The notes: generated by a model from the letters alone, not told the origin. A DNA stretch of 34,471 nt from an uncultured cyanobacterium (GCA_903862155.1 CAIOXF010000191.1:1-34471); one strand, 5' to 3'; counted from the stretch's first letter, positions 14,181 through 24,643 are shown. Program-made: numbers and translations.

Positions 14181-14196
14181 GCCACGGCAACGTGGC
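14181..14196. repeat. perfect 6-bp inverted repeat GCCACG-GCAA-CGTGGC in the petC/DUF3067 divergent intergenic region
   Basis: Read directly: gccacggcaacgtggc; followed by an overlapping palindrome tggcgcca (14193..14200). Confidence 0.6.
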
Positions 14197-14260
14197 GCCA
14201 CATTAAAACCTGCCCTCCCCTGTCCGCTCGGGCGGCCAGGGGCTGCGCTGGCCCTGCAAC

Positions 14261-14632
14261 ATGCTGTTGTGCAGCCCGTTCCCCGTGCTCTCCTCCGGTG
14301 CCGATTCCCCCGCCAGGCCGCTCACGTCGGCTGAGCTGGTGGGGATCCTGCGGGAGCGCTGGCAGGCCACCTACGACCTGCAGCTGATCCAGCGCCGCGG
14401 CCGCCTGTATCTGCAGGTGATGTGGGCCTACCTGGAGCAGCAGTCGTTTCCGCTCAGCCCCGAGGCCTACGAACTCAAGCTCGAGGAGCTGGTGGGCACG
14501 CTCAACGGCCTGGGGGTGGCAGAGCAGGTGCGCCAATGGCTCACCACCACCAGCGACAAGCCCCGGCTGGGGCGTGCCATGGGCCTACCCCTGGAGCTAC
14601 CGCCGGAGCGGGCCAGCGAATTTCTGATCTAA
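14261..14632 (+). CDS. DUF3067-like conserved cyanobacterial/plastid protein
   Basis: 123 aa; SAELVGILRERWQATYDLQLIQRRGRLYLQVMWAYLEQQSFPLSPEAYELKLEELVGTLNGLGVAEQVRQWLTTTSDKPRLGRAMGLPLEL resembles DUF3067 from memory. The start could be internal. Confidence 0.75.
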   Translation: MLLCSPFPVLSSGADSPARPLTSAELVGILRERWQATYDLQLIQRRGRLYLQVMWAYLEQQSFPLSPEAYELKLEELVGTLNGLGVAEQVRQWLTTTSDKPRLGRAMGLPLELPPERASEFLI

Positions 14633-14646
14633 CCCGTTGGGCGCGC

Positions 14647-15474
14647 TCAGGCGCCTGCGGGCCGCAGGCGCTCGCTGAGGGCCACCAGCCCGACGCCCAC
14701 CAGAAAGAGAGCCGTGATCGCACCGGCCAGCAGCAGCATCGTCACCGGGTCGGTGGAGGGGGTGAGCACCGCGCTGCCCACGGCTGCCACCAGCACCACC
14801 CAGCGCCAGCCCGCCAGCATCGTGCGCGCCTTGATCAGGCCGAGGGCGCCGAGGATCAGCTGCAGCACCGGCAGCTGGAAGGCCAGGGCCGTGGCCACCA
14901 TCAGCAGCAGTACGAAGTCGAGGTAGCGCTCGATCGACCAGCTCGGCTCCACCACATCGGCGCCGTAGCTCACCAGGAACTTGAGGGCTGCCGGCACGAG
15001 GGCCCACCAGGCAAAGGCCAGCCCCGCGGCAAACAGCACGGCTGAGCCCGCCACCGCCGGTGCCACCAGGGTGCGCTCCCGCCGGGTGAGCCCTGGCAGC
15101 ACAAAGGCCAGTGCCTCGTAGAGCACATAGGGCAGGGCCAGGGTGAGGCCGGCGTAGCCCGCCACCTTCAACGACACGAACAGGAACTCCCCCGGTGCCA
15201 GCTGGAGAAAGCGGATGCCTTCAGCTGGCATCTCCAGCAGCTTCACCAGGGGCTTCACCCCCACCAGGCAGAGCGCAGCGGCCACCACCACCGCCAGCAG
15301 GCTGCGCAACACGCGGCGGCGCAGTTCCTCCAGGTGGTCGACCAGGGTCATCTCCACCTCGCCCGGAAAGTCGTCGGGCGCGGGGGGGCGGTTCACCCGG
15401 ATCGGAGCCGGGGGCGGCAGGGCCGTGCCGGTGTCCTCGCCGGAAACCTCAGTGGCTGGCTCAGCACTCGTCAT
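14647..15474 (-). CDS. tatC: Sec-independent (Tat) protein translocase subunit TatC
   Basis: EVEMTLVDHLEELRRRVLRSLLAVVVAAALC (TatC N-terminal HLEELRRR motif), LPYVLYEALAFVLPGLTRRERTLV, multiple TM segments. Confidence 0.95.
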   Translation of the reverse strand: MTSAEPATEVSGEDTGTALPPPAPIRVNRPPAPDDFPGEVEMTLVDHLEELRRRVLRSLLAVVVAAALCLVGVKPLVKLLEMPAEGIRFLQLAPGEFLFVSLKVAGYAGLTLALPYVLYEALAFVLPGLTRRERTLVAPAVAGSAVLFAAGLAFAWWALVPAALKFLVSYGADVVEPSWSIERYLDFVLLLMVATALAFQLPVLQLILGALGLIKARTMLAGWRWVVLVAAVGSAVLTPSTDPVTMLLLAGAITALFLVGVGLVALSERLRPAGA

Positions 15475-17144
15475 GCCGGCAGGCTAGGTGCCGCTTCAAG
15501 GGCGCCGGCAGCCCGCTGGGGCTCGCCCCAGAGCACCTCGCCGCCGCGGTGGCGCACCGTGCCGGGGGCGGCGGCGGGAATGCGTTGCAGGTCGTCGGTG
15601 GGCACCATCACCACGGGCACCCGGGCGTTGCCCCGGCCCCGGCTGAAGTGGGCGGCCAGGTCGGCGGCGAGCTGCAGATCGCCGTCGTGGGCGGGTGCGG
15701 CCGAGCTCTTGAGCACCACGTGGCTGCCTGGAATCTCCTGGGCGTGAAACCAGAGGTCGCCGCGGCGGGCCTGGCGCAGGCTGATCCATTCGTTCTGGCG
15801 GTGGTTGCGCCCCACCTGCACGGTGAGGCCGCCAGGGGTCTGGAGCTCCAGCGGAGAGGGCACCCCCTGCTCATGTCCCGGTCGGCCGGCCTTTCGGCGC
15901 CTCCGCGGACTTTGCAGCGCCTCAATGTCGTGGGCCACGGCCTCCAGGGCCTGCGGTCCGTCGGCGTGCTCCAGATAGGTGAGGCTGGCTTCCAGGGCAT
16001 GAAGCCGCTGGCGGTGCAGGGCCAGCCGCTCCTCGATGGCGGCCACGGCGCGCCGCAACTTGCGGGCCTTGCGGTAAAGCCGCTGGGCTTCCTCGATGCA
16101 GGCCTTGCTGGGGGCCATCTGGCTGAGCAGGCCATCGGCCTGGCGCTGCAGGGCCTCGCTGCCGGCCGTGGCCTCCAGCAACTGCTGTTGCTCCTGCTCT
16201 TGCTGGCGTTCGCGGGTGATGGCGGCGTGCAGGTTGTGCTGCAGCTGCTGGCGCCGCTCACGCTGGCGCCGCTCTCCCAGCCGGGTGTCGTAATAGGCCG
16301 CCAGGGCTGCGTTCAACCCCCAGCCATCGGGCTCTGGAGCTGGGTTGTGGCCCCAGCAGCGGTAGCCGCTGCCCATCTCCTGCCAGCAGAAGCGTTCCTG
16401 CTCCACTGCCTCCAGCCATTGCCGCCAGCGCTGCCAGAGCTGCTGCCAGTGGCTCTTGTCTAGCTCCACCACCGGCAGCTCCCCCTGGCCGGGATCGAGC
16501 AGCTGGCCGAGCAGGGCCGGGCTCACCCCCTGGTAGGCCCCCTGCAGGGCCTTGCCCAGGGGCAGGGGCAGGAGGGTGAGCCGCTTGCGCCATTGCTCCT
16601 GGCGTTCCGCGAGGCGGGGCGGTTCACCTCCAAGCGGCGGCGGGCTGGTGTAGGCGTCGCCGGTGCTGATCGGCCGCACCCGCGATTGACTGTCTTTCAC
16701 CTGGCGGGCCAGGGTGATCACCTCGCGCTGCCCATCCAGCAGCAGCAGGTTGCTGTGGCGGCCCATCAGCTCGGCCACCAGCCAGCGCTCCACCGGCTCG
16801 CCGGGGCGCCGTGCGAAACCCAGCTCCACCACCCGCTCCCAGCCGCCCTGACGGATCTCCACCAGGGCCAGGCCGCGCAGACCGTGCTGCAGCTGTTGGG
16901 CCAGGGTGCTGCCCTCTCCCTGCTTGGGGGGAGGGGCAATGCGATGCAACCGCGCCGCCTCGGGCTGCCAGCTCAGCTGCAGCCATTGCATGCCCTTGAG
17001 GCTGCGCAGGCCCAGCTGGATTGCCTGGCTTTCCGGTTGCTGGGCCTTCTCAAACCGGCTGGGCAGCAGCTGCTGGCGCCATTCCACGAGTACCGCCTTG
17101 AGGCTGGTCACGTCCATGGGCTGCAGCGGCTGGCGGCTGGCCAT
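15471..17144 (-). CDS. NFACT family protein (RqcH/Rqc2 homolog, formerly fibronectin-binding protein A)
   Basis: N-terminal [26 protein letters not shown], central coiled coil, C-terminal NFACT-R signature [31 protein letters not shown]. Overlaps tatC start by 4 nt (ATGA). Confidence 0.87.
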   Translation of the reverse strand: MASRQPLQPMDVTSLKAVLVEWRQQLLPSRFEKAQQPESQAIQLGLRSLKGMQWLQLSWQPEAARLHRIAPPPKQGEGSTLAQQLQHGLRGLALVEIRQGGWERVVELGFARRPGEPVERWLVAELMGRHSNLLLLDGQREVITLARQVKDSQSRVRPISTGDAYTSPPPLGGEPPRLAERQEQWRKRLTLLPLPLGKALQGAYQGVSPALLGQLLDPGQGELPVVELDKSHWQQLWQRWRQWLEAVEQERFCWQEMGSGYRCWGHNPAPEPDGWGLNAALAAYYDTRLGERRQRERRQQLQHNLHAAITRERQQEQEQQQLLEATAGSEALQRQADGLLSQMAPSKACIEEAQRLYRKARKLRRAVAAIEERLALHRQRLHALEASLTYLEHADGPQALEAVAHDIEALQSPRRRRKAGRPGHEQGVPSPLELQTPGGLTVQVGRNHRQNEWISLRQARRGDLWFHAQEIPGSHVVLKSSAAPAHDGDLQLAADLAAHFSRGRGNARVPVVMVPTDDLQRIPAAAPGTVRHRGGEVLWGEPQRAAGALEAAPSLPA

Positions 17145-17204
17145 GGCCTCGGCGTTCAGGCGCGGGTTGGCTTTCTACTGTGCAGCCCAGCCTCCAGCCC
17201 CGCC

Positions 17205-17762
17205 ATGGCGCAAGCCCGCCTCACCGTGATCACCGGCCCCAGCGGCGTGGGCAAGGGCACCCTGGTGAGCCGGCTGCTGGCCAAGCACCCCAGCATCTGG
17301 CTGTCGGTGTCGGCCACCACCCGCGCGCCGCGGGACGGTGAGGTTGATGGCCAGAGCTATTTCTTCCTGAGCCGCGAGCAGTTTGAGCAGCGGGTGAGCG
17401 AGGGAGGTTTCCTGGAGTGGGCCGAATTCGCGGGCAACCTCTACGGCACCCCCCGGGCTGCGGTGGAGGAGCAGCTGGCGGCGGGCAGGCCGGTGTTGCT
17501 GGAGATCGAGCTCGAGGGGGCCCGTCAGGTGCGCCAGAGCTTCCCGGCCGGCTTCCAGTTGTTCATCAAGCCCCCCAGCTTTGAAGAGCTGGAGCGCCGT
17601 ATCCGGGGCCGCGGCACCGATAGCGAGGAGGCCATCACCCGCCGGCTGGAGCGGGCCCGGGTGGAGCTGGCCGCTGAGGCGGAGTTTGATGCGGCCCTGG
17701 TGAACGGCGATCTGGAGGAGGCCCTGGCTGCACTGGAGCGCCACATGGGAGTGGCGAGCTGA
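17205..17762 (+). CDS. gmk: guanylate kinase
   Basis: [61 protein letters not shown]-loop GPSGVGKGT and TTRxPRxGEVDGxxYFF. Confidence 0.96.
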   Translation: MAQARLTVITGPSGVGKGTLVSRLLAKHPSIWLSVSATTRAPRDGEVDGQSYFFLSREQFEQRVSEGGFLEWAEFAGNLYGTPRAAVEEQLAAGRPVLLEIELEGARQVRQSFPAGFQLFIKPPSFEELERRIRGRGTDSEEAITRRLERARVELAAEAEFDAALVNGDLEEALAALERHMGVAS

Positions 17763-17770
17763 TCGGCAAC

Positions 17771-17797
17771 AAAAAAGCGGCCTCCAGGGCCGCTTGT
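17771..17797 (-). terminator. intrinsic terminator downstream of psaFJ
   Basis: Minus strand: AAGCGGCC-CTGGA-GGCCGCTT followed by TTTT; lies between convergent gmk and psaJ. Confidence 0.75.
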
Positions 17798-17825
17798 GCT
17801 TGGGCTGAACTTGCGGTTCCCCGAA

Positions 17826-17942
17826 TCAGAGCGGGTGGAAGAGCAGGTCGGGGAAGAAGCGGTTGAACTCGATCAGGATGCCGGCGGTGAGGGTGAACCA
17901 GATCGCGGCGAACACCGGAGCCGTGGTGAGGAACTTTTTCAT
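17826..17942 (-). CDS. psaJ: photosystem I reaction center subunit IX (PsaJ), 38 aa
   Basis: Reverse-strand reading [38 protein letters not shown], a typical PsaJ; absent from the ORF track because it is below 60 aa. Confidence 0.96.
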   Translation of the reverse strand: MKKFLTTAPVFAAIWFTLTAGILIEFNRFFPDLLFHPL

Positions 17943-17986
17943 TGGAAAGCGTTCAGGGAAGGGTTACGAAAAACGGCGTGAGGTGA

Positions 17987-18466
17987 TCAGCGGGGGCTGA
18001 CGGTCACCTTGTCGTCGGATTCGAGCAGCTTGCCGCTGGTGAGGGCACCGAAGGCAGCCAGGGGCCAGGTGGCGGCGGCCAGGGTGCTCTTGAAGGCCAG
18101 GGGCAGATCGATCTGGATCTCCTTCATCTGGGCGTCTTTGTCGCCGCGGATGGCGATCAGATAGTTGCGACCAGCCCAGCCGATGCAGCCGGCGATGTAG
18201 AGGAAGGCAATACCGGGGATCATGAACTCACCGGCGTGGCTCCAGCGGCCGTCCACGATCAGGTGGGGCAGGCCATCGGTGCCGCAGAGGGCCTGGCCAT
18301 AGGCCTCGAAGCGGGCCTTGGCCTGGTCGGTCTTGGCGGCGGCAGCGCGCTGCTGGAAGCGAGCGTTCTGGGCGCAGGGGGTGAGGCCGGCTACATCCGC
18401 CTTGGCCATCGGGGCGAAGCCGAACAGCAGGAATGCGGAAAGAACGACGGCGAAAAGTCGGCGCAT
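17987..18466 (-). CDS. psaF: photosystem I reaction center subunit III (PsaF)
   Basis: MRRLFAVVLSAFLLFGFAPMAKADVAGLTPCAQNARFQQRAAA... CGTDGLPHLIVDGRWSHAGEFMIPGIAFLYIAGCIGWAGRNYLIAIR; typical PsaF with signal peptide. Confidence 0.96.
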   Translation of the reverse strand: MRRLFAVVLSAFLLFGFAPMAKADVAGLTPCAQNARFQQRAAAAKTDQAKARFEAYGQALCGTDGLPHLIVDGRWSHAGEFMIPGIAFLYIAGCIGWAGRNYLIAIRGDKDAQMKEIQIDLPLAFKSTLAAATWPLAAFGALTSGKLLESDDKVTVSPR

Positions 18467-18527
18467 CGGGTGTAAGGCCCGCGGGGCAGGATGTCTTCGC
18501 GGACAGTAGGGGAGCTGCCCAGAGCCG

Positions 18528-19595
18528 ATGCCCACCGTTCTGGCCCTCGAAACAAGTTGTGACGAGTCGGCCGCTGCGATTGTGCGCGATTCGGCCGTGC
18601 TGGCGAGCGCTGTGGCCTCCCAGGTGGAGGAGCATGCTCGCTGGGGTGGGGTGGTGCCGGAGATCGCCTCGCGCCGCCACGTGGAGGCCCTGCCTCAACT
18701 GATCGAACGGGTGTGCGCCGAGAGCGGTGTGGCGGTGTCGGAGCTGGATGCGGTGGCGGCCACGGTGGCCCCAGGCCTGGTGGGGGCCCTGCTGGTGGCT
18801 TCGGTGAGCGGGCGCACCCTGGCCCGGCTGCACGGCAAACCCTTTATCGGGGTGCATCACCTCGAGGGCCATCTCTGCTCAGTGCAGCTGGGGGATCCGC
18901 TGCCGCCGGGCCCCTATCTGGTGCTGTTGGTGAGTGGCGGCCACACCGAGCTGGTGAAGGTGGAGGCACCGGGCCGCTATGAGCGCCTGGGCCGCAGCCA
19001 CGACGACGCGGCCGGTGAAGCCTTCGACAAGGTGGCTCGCCTGCTGGGTCTCGGCTATCCGGGCGGTCCCGCGATCCAGGCCGCTGCCGAAGAGGGTGAT
19101 CCCCGCCGGTTTGCCCTGCCCAAGGGCCGGGTGTCGCGGCCGGAGGGGGGCTTCCATCCCTATGACTTCAGCTTCTCCGGCCTGAAAACCGCGATGCTGC
19201 GCCAGGTGCGGGCCCTTGCGGCGGAAGCCGAGGCGAGTGGTGATCCCCTGCCCGTGGCCGATCTGGCGGCGAGTTTTGAACAGGTGGTGGCGGAGGTGCT
19301 GGTGGAGCGCAGCTGCCGCTGCGCCGACGACCACGGCCTCGGCACGCTGGTGCTGGTGGGGGGCGTGGCAGCCAACAAGCGGCTGCGGGCCCTGCTGGAG
19401 CAGCGCTGCAACGCCAGCGGCCTGCAGTGGCGGGTGGCGCCGCTGGCTTACTGCACCGACAACGCCGCGATGATCGGGGTAGCCGCCGCCCATCGCCTGG
19501 CCATGGGGCTCACCAGCCCCATGGAGCTTGGTGTGGCTGCGCGTCTCCCGTTGGGGGATGCGGCGCGGCTTTACGAAACCGCCCCCGCCTTTTAA
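18528..19595 (+). CDS. tsaD: tRNA N6-adenosine threonylcarbamoyltransferase
   Basis: [53 protein letters not shown]..., [26 protein letters not shown] are TsaD motifs. Confidence 0.96.
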   Translation: MPTVLALETSCDESAAAIVRDSAVLASAVASQVEEHARWGGVVPEIASRRHVEALPQLIERVCAESGVAVSELDAVAATVAPGLVGALLVASVSGRTLARLHGKPFIGVHHLEGHLCSVQLGDPLPPGPYLVLLVSGGHTELVKVEAPGRYERLGRSHDDAAGEAFDKVARLLGLGYPGGPAIQAAAEEGDPRRFALPKGRVSRPEGGFHPYDFSFSGLKTAMLRQVRALAAEAEASGDPLPVADLAASFEQVVAEVLVERSCRCADDHGLGTLVLVGGVAANKRLRALLEQRCNASGLQWRVAPLAYCTDNAAMIGVAAAHRLAMGLTSPMELGVAARLPLGDAARLYETAPAF

Positions 19596-19622
19596 TCCCC
19601 TTACGCTTGGTGCGTTCCAGCC

Positions 19623-19826
19623 GTGAGCCACACCCTCATGGACGTGCAAACCACCGACGGGGCGCTCAACGAGCCGTTTGACGCCGAACCCGTAAGCCCC
19701 GAGGAGCTCAACGCCTGGCGGCGCGGCTTCACCCCCCAGGCTGAGATCTGGAACGGGCGCCTGGCCATGCTTGGCCTCTCGGTGGGTCTGGCGGTGGTGC
19801 TCCTGGCCCGGCTGATCGCCGGCTGA
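19623..19826 (+). CDS. high-light-inducible protein (single-helix chlorophyll-binding-like)
   Basis: 67 aa; C-terminal EIWNGRLAMLGLSVGLAVVLLARLIAG matches the ExxNGRxAMxG chlorophyll-binding helix; start may be internal. Confidence 0.88.
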   Translation: MSHTLMDVQTTDGALNEPFDAEPVSPEELNAWRRGFTPQAEIWNGRLAMLGLSVGLAVVLLARLIAG

Positions 19827-19828
19827 GC

Positions 19829-21046
19829 TCAGGTGCGGCCCCGCAGGGCCATCGCCAGTTCGTTGGGCCGCAGGCTCTGGGCGATGGCGTCTTCGCCGCT
19901 GGCGCGTCCTGCCTCCACCAGCTTCAACAGAGATTGGTTGATGGTTTGCATGCCATCGAAGGCGCTGCGGCCCATGATGTCTTCGATCTCACCGAGATCG
20001 CCGCGCATGATGTAGTCCTTGCAGGCATCGGTGTTGATGAAGATGTCGTGAAAGGCGGCCCGTTTCCCGTCGCTGGTTTTGATCAGCCCCTGGGAGATCA
20101 CCCCCAGCAGTGATTCCGATATGGCCCTGCGGATGCTGTCCTGCTCATCGGGGGGATACATCCCCAGCACCCGCTCCACCGTTTTCACGGCGGAGTTGGT
20201 GTGCAGGGTGCCGAACACCAGGTGGCCTGTTTGTGAAGCCTCGAGAGCGGTGGACAGGGTTTCCTGATCGCGGATTTCGCCGATCAGGATCACGTCTGGG
20301 TCTTCGCGGAGAGCGGCCCGCAGGGCGTTGTGAAACACCTTGGTGTGTTGCCCCACTTCCCGGTGGCGGATGAGCGATTTGTCGCTCTCATGCACAAATT
20401 CCACCGGGTCCTCGATGGTGAGGATGTGGCGCGCCATGGTGTGGTTGATCCAGTCGATCATGGCCGCCACGGTGGTGCTCTTGCCTGAACCTGTGGGGCC
20501 GGTGATCAACACCATCCCCTTGGGCCGCTCGCACAGATCCCGCAGCACTGGGGGAAGCTTGAGGTCGTCAAGGCTGGCGATCTTCTGGGGGATGAGGCGC
20601 AGCACCATGCCGGGGCCACGCAGGGAATCGAGCAGGTTGATCCGCACCCGAACGAAGGGGAAGGCAAAGGAGCCGTCGTATTCCTTGTCGCGCTGGAAGG
20701 CATCCACCTGGGCGGGGCTGAGCATCTCCCGCAGGTAGCCGTTGAAGCTGGCCAGGTCGGTGCGGGGCCAGCCGGTCCGGAGCATGTCGCCGCGGGCCCG
20801 GAAGCGCGGTTCCTCGCCTACGCCGATGTGCACATCGGAGTAGTTCTTCTCATGGGCGAAGCGCAAGATCTCCTGAAGGGATGCCGGTGCGCCGCCTGCG
20901 CTTTGGGCTGCCGGTGCCGGAGCAGCCGGTGCGGCTGCCGTACCTGCTGCGGCACCGGCTGGCATCGGTGGCACGCCCGCCGGCATCGGTGGGAACGGAG
21001 ACGGCGGGAACGGAGAAGGCGGGAACGGGGAAGGGACCGAAGTCAT
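19829..21046 (-). CDS. pilT: type IV pilus twitching motility ATPase PilT
   Basis: GMVLITGPTGSGKSTTVAAMIDWIN (Walker A), HILTIEDPVEFVH, LREDPDVILIGEIRDQETLSTALEASQTGHLVFGTLHTNSAVKTVERVL; PilT hallmarks. Confidence 0.95.
   Translation of the reverse strand: MTSVPSPFPPSPFPPSPFPPMPAGVPPMPAGAAAGTAAAPAAPAPAAQSAGGAPASLQEILRFAHEKNYSDVHIGVGEEPRFRARGDMLRTGWPRTDLASFNGYLREMLSPAQVDAFQRDKEYDGSFAFPFVRVRINLLDSLRGPGMVLRLIPQKIASLDDLKLPPVLRDLCERPKGMVLITGPTGSGKSTTVAAMIDWINHTMARHILTIEDPVEFVHESDKSLIRHREVGQHTKVFHNALRAALREDPDVILIGEIRDQETLSTALEASQTGHLVFGTLHTNSAVKTVERVLGMYPPDEQDSIRRAISESLLGVISQGLIKTSDGKRAAFHDIFINTDACKDYIMRGDLGEIEDIMGRSAFDGMQTINQSLLKLVEAGRASGEDAIAQSLRPNELAMALRGRT
20991..21035. repeat. three tandem 15-bp units encoding (SPFPP)3 at the PilT N-terminus
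   Basis: Plus strand gggaacggagacggc / gggaacggagaaggc / gggaacggggaaggg; translated on minus strand as SPFPPSPFPPSPFPP. Confidence 0.85.
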
Positions 21047-21169
21047 GGCGTTTGCCGAAGCAGGGGCCGATCGGGCGTGGCCCCAGCTTTGCCGGGAATG
21101 CAGGGGCTGTCAGCGCTGAAGGGCCGCTCTGCTTGCCATCCCTAGGATCCGGCCACCCGAACCGCGGCC

Positions 21170-22282
21170 GTGGCGAACCCCCTGATCACGATCGTTCTGG
21201 GCACCCGGCCGGAGGCGATCAAGCTGGCGCCGGTGATCCGCGCGTTCCAGCGGGCCGAGGATTTCGACACCAGGGTGGTGCTCACCGGCCAGCACCGCGA
21301 GATGGTGAGCCAGGTGATGGAGCTGTTTGGCCTGACGGCTGATCACGACCTGGCGCTGATGGCGCCGAAGCAGACCCTCACCCACATCACCTGCGCCGCC
21401 CTGCAGGGCCTGAAGGAGGAGTTCATCAACCACCGGCCCGATCTGGTGCTGGTGCAGGGCGACACCACCACCGCCTTTGCCTCGGCCCTGGCTGCCTTCT
21501 ATGAGCAGATCCCGGTGGGTCATGTGGAGGCCGGGCTGCGCACCGACAACCTCTTTGATCCGTTTCCGGAGGAGGCCAACCGCCGGCTGATCTCCCAGCT
21601 GGCGCTGCTGCACTTCGCCCCCACCGAGGTGTCGGCCGCCAACTGCCGGGCTTCCGGGGTGATCGGCGAGGTGCTCACCACCGGCAACACGGTGATCGAC
21701 GCCCTGTTGCTGATGGCCGAGCAGGCCCCCGCCTATGAACTGCCCGGCCTCGATTGGGTCCACCAGCGGGTGATCCTGGCCACGGTGCACCGGCGCGAAA
21801 ACTGGGGTGACCGGCTGGCCGACATCGGCAACGGCTTCCTGCAGGTGCTGGAGCGCTTCCCCGACACGGCCCTGCTGCTGCCCCTGCACCGCAACCCCAC
21901 GGTGCGCGAGCCCCTGCAGGCCATGCTCGGCAGCCATCCGCGGGCGTTCCTGACCGAACCGCTCGACTACGACCAACTGGTGGCGGCGATGCGCGGCGCC
22001 ACCCTGGTGCTCACCGATTCCGGCGGCCTGCAGGAGGAGGCCCCGGCCCTGGGCAAACCGGTGCTGGTGCTGCGCCGCACCACTGAGCGGCCCGAGGCCG
22101 TCACCGCCGGTACCGCCAAGTTGATCGGCACCGATAGTGCCGACATCGTGGCCGAGGCCAGCCTGCTGCTTAGCGATGCCAACGCCTACGAGGCCATGGC
22201 CCGGGCCCACAACCCCTTCGGTGATGGGCAGGCCAGTGGCCGCATCGTCGATGCGGCCCGGCGTTTTCTGGCGTCGCGCTGA
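21170..22282 (+). CDS. wecB: UDP-N-acetylglucosamine 2-epimerase (non-hydrolysing)
   Basis: ITIVLGTRPEAIKLAPVIRAFQ, VLTGQHREM, LVQGDTTTAFA, HVEAGLRT, PFPEEANRR, TDSGGLQEEAPALGKPVLVLRRTTERPEAV; canonical WecB motifs. Confidence 0.95.
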   Translation: MANPLITIVLGTRPEAIKLAPVIRAFQRAEDFDTRVVLTGQHREMVSQVMELFGLTADHDLALMAPKQTLTHITCAALQGLKEEFINHRPDLVLVQGDTTTAFASALAAFYEQIPVGHVEAGLRTDNLFDPFPEEANRRLISQLALLHFAPTEVSAANCRASGVIGEVLTTGNTVIDALLLMAEQAPAYELPGLDWVHQRVILATVHRRENWGDRLADIGNGFLQVLERFPDTALLLPLHRNPTVREPLQAMLGSHPRAFLTEPLDYDQLVAAMRGATLVLTDSGGLQEEAPALGKPVLVLRRTTERPEAVTAGTAKLIGTDSADIVAEASLLLSDANAYEAMARAHNPFGDGQASGRIVDAARRFLASR

Positions 22283-22303
22283 GCCCAGCGCCGTTGCATC
22301 GGA

Positions 22304-23497
22304 TCAGTCCTTGTCGCGCTTGCTGCCGGGCGGCAGGTTGATGAACACGCGGCTGCCGGGCTTGAGGCCCGAGAGAATCTGGGTGCTGCGGCCGCCGCTG
22401 ATGCCCAGCTCCACGGGCTGAAACTCGGGCTTGTTGCGCTTGCCCGGCACCAGCACGCCGGGGCGGCCGTCTTCGGTCACGATCGCCACGGTGGGCACCA
22501 GGGTGTTGGCGCGCACGGAGCCGGTCTTGAAGTCCACGTCGGCGGTCATGCCGATGCGCAGCTGGGGCACCGCATCCATGAAGCGCAGCACCACATCAAA
22601 AGAGGTCACGTTGTTCAACTTCACGGCCCGGGGCGTGATCCGCTTCACCGCCGCGGCGAAGCGCCGGTCGGGGAAGGCATCCACGCGCACATCCGCGGGC
22701 TGGCCCAGGCGAATCCGGCCGATGTCGCTCTCGGGCACCTTGGCCACCACCTCCAGGCCCTGGGCCAGCTCCACAATCGAGGAGCTGGTGGCGCCGGCCA
22801 CCGCAGCGGCGGTGGTGGTGGGGGTTACGAAGGAGCCAGGATCGGCGTAGCGCTGGGTGATGATCCCGCTGAAAGGGGCCCGCACCACCAGCTCGCGCAG
22901 CTCCACCTGGCGCTGCTGCAGCCGTTCCCGAGCCGCCTGCACCGCAGCCTCATCGGCCTGGTAGGCGCTGAGGGCCCGGTTGTAGTCGTCCATGGTGATG
23001 GCATTGCCCCGGTAGAGGTCCCGGCGGCGCTCCCATTCACTGCGGGTGCGAATCAGCTGGGCCTCGGCGGCCTTGAGGTTGGAGCGGAACTCGGCGATGC
23101 GGTCGTCGAGGTCGCCGGAATCCATCCGGGCGATCGGCTGGCCGGCGGTCACCTGGTTGCCCTCCTCCACAAACAGGGCCTCCAGCACCCCGCCCCGTTT
23201 CGGAGTCACGTTCACCCGCTGCACGGCCTGGAGCTCGCCCGTGGCGGTGACCACCCCAGGCAGGGTGCCTGGCTCGGCCAGCACGGTGTACTGATCGAGG
23301 TTCTTCACCGCGCCGCTCTGCTGGCGCTGCCACACCCCTACGGCAGCCAGCAGGGCCACCCCCACGGCGGCTCCAGCCCACACCCGGCGGCGTTGCAGCA
23401 GGCGACGCCGGCGCCATTCAGAATTTGGAGCAGGAACCACGGACTGCGCGGCGGCCGGGGGTGGGGGCGTGATGGTGGGAATCGGCCTGCTGGACAC
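22304..23497 (-). CDS. HlyD/MacA/DevB-type periplasmic adaptor (membrane fusion) protein
   Basis: N-terminal TM (VWAGAAVGVALLAAVGVW), GVVTATGELQAVQRVNVTPKRGGVLEALFVEEGNQVTAGQPIARMD (lipoyl-like hairpin), coiled coil, RAPFSGIITQRYADPGSFV. No ATG near the N-terminus; GTG 23497 or TTG 23503 proposed. Confidence 0.88.
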   Translation of the reverse strand: MSSRPIPTITPPPPAAAQSVVPAPNSEWRRRRLLQRRRVWAGAAVGVALLAAVGVWQRQQSGAVKNLDQYTVLAEPGTLPGVVTATGELQAVQRVNVTPKRGGVLEALFVEEGNQVTAGQPIARMDSGDLDDRIAEFRSNLKAAEAQLIRTRSEWERRRDLYRGNAITMDDYNRALSAYQADEAAVQAARERLQQRQVELRELVVRAPFSGIITQRYADPGSFVTPTTTAAAVAGATSSSIVELAQGLEVVAKVPESDIGRIRLGQPADVRVDAFPDRRFAAAVKRITPRAVKLNNVTSFDVVLRFMDAVPQLRIGMTADVDFKTGSVRANTLVPTVAIVTEDGRPGVLVPGKRNKPEFQPVELGISGGRSTQILSGLKPGSRVFINLPPGSKRDKD

Positions 23498-23551
23498 TGC
23501 CAACAGTCTTACGCGCGATTCCGGTTGACGGTTGGTCCGTAGATTCCAGCC

Positions 23552-24643
<1,092 letters not shown>

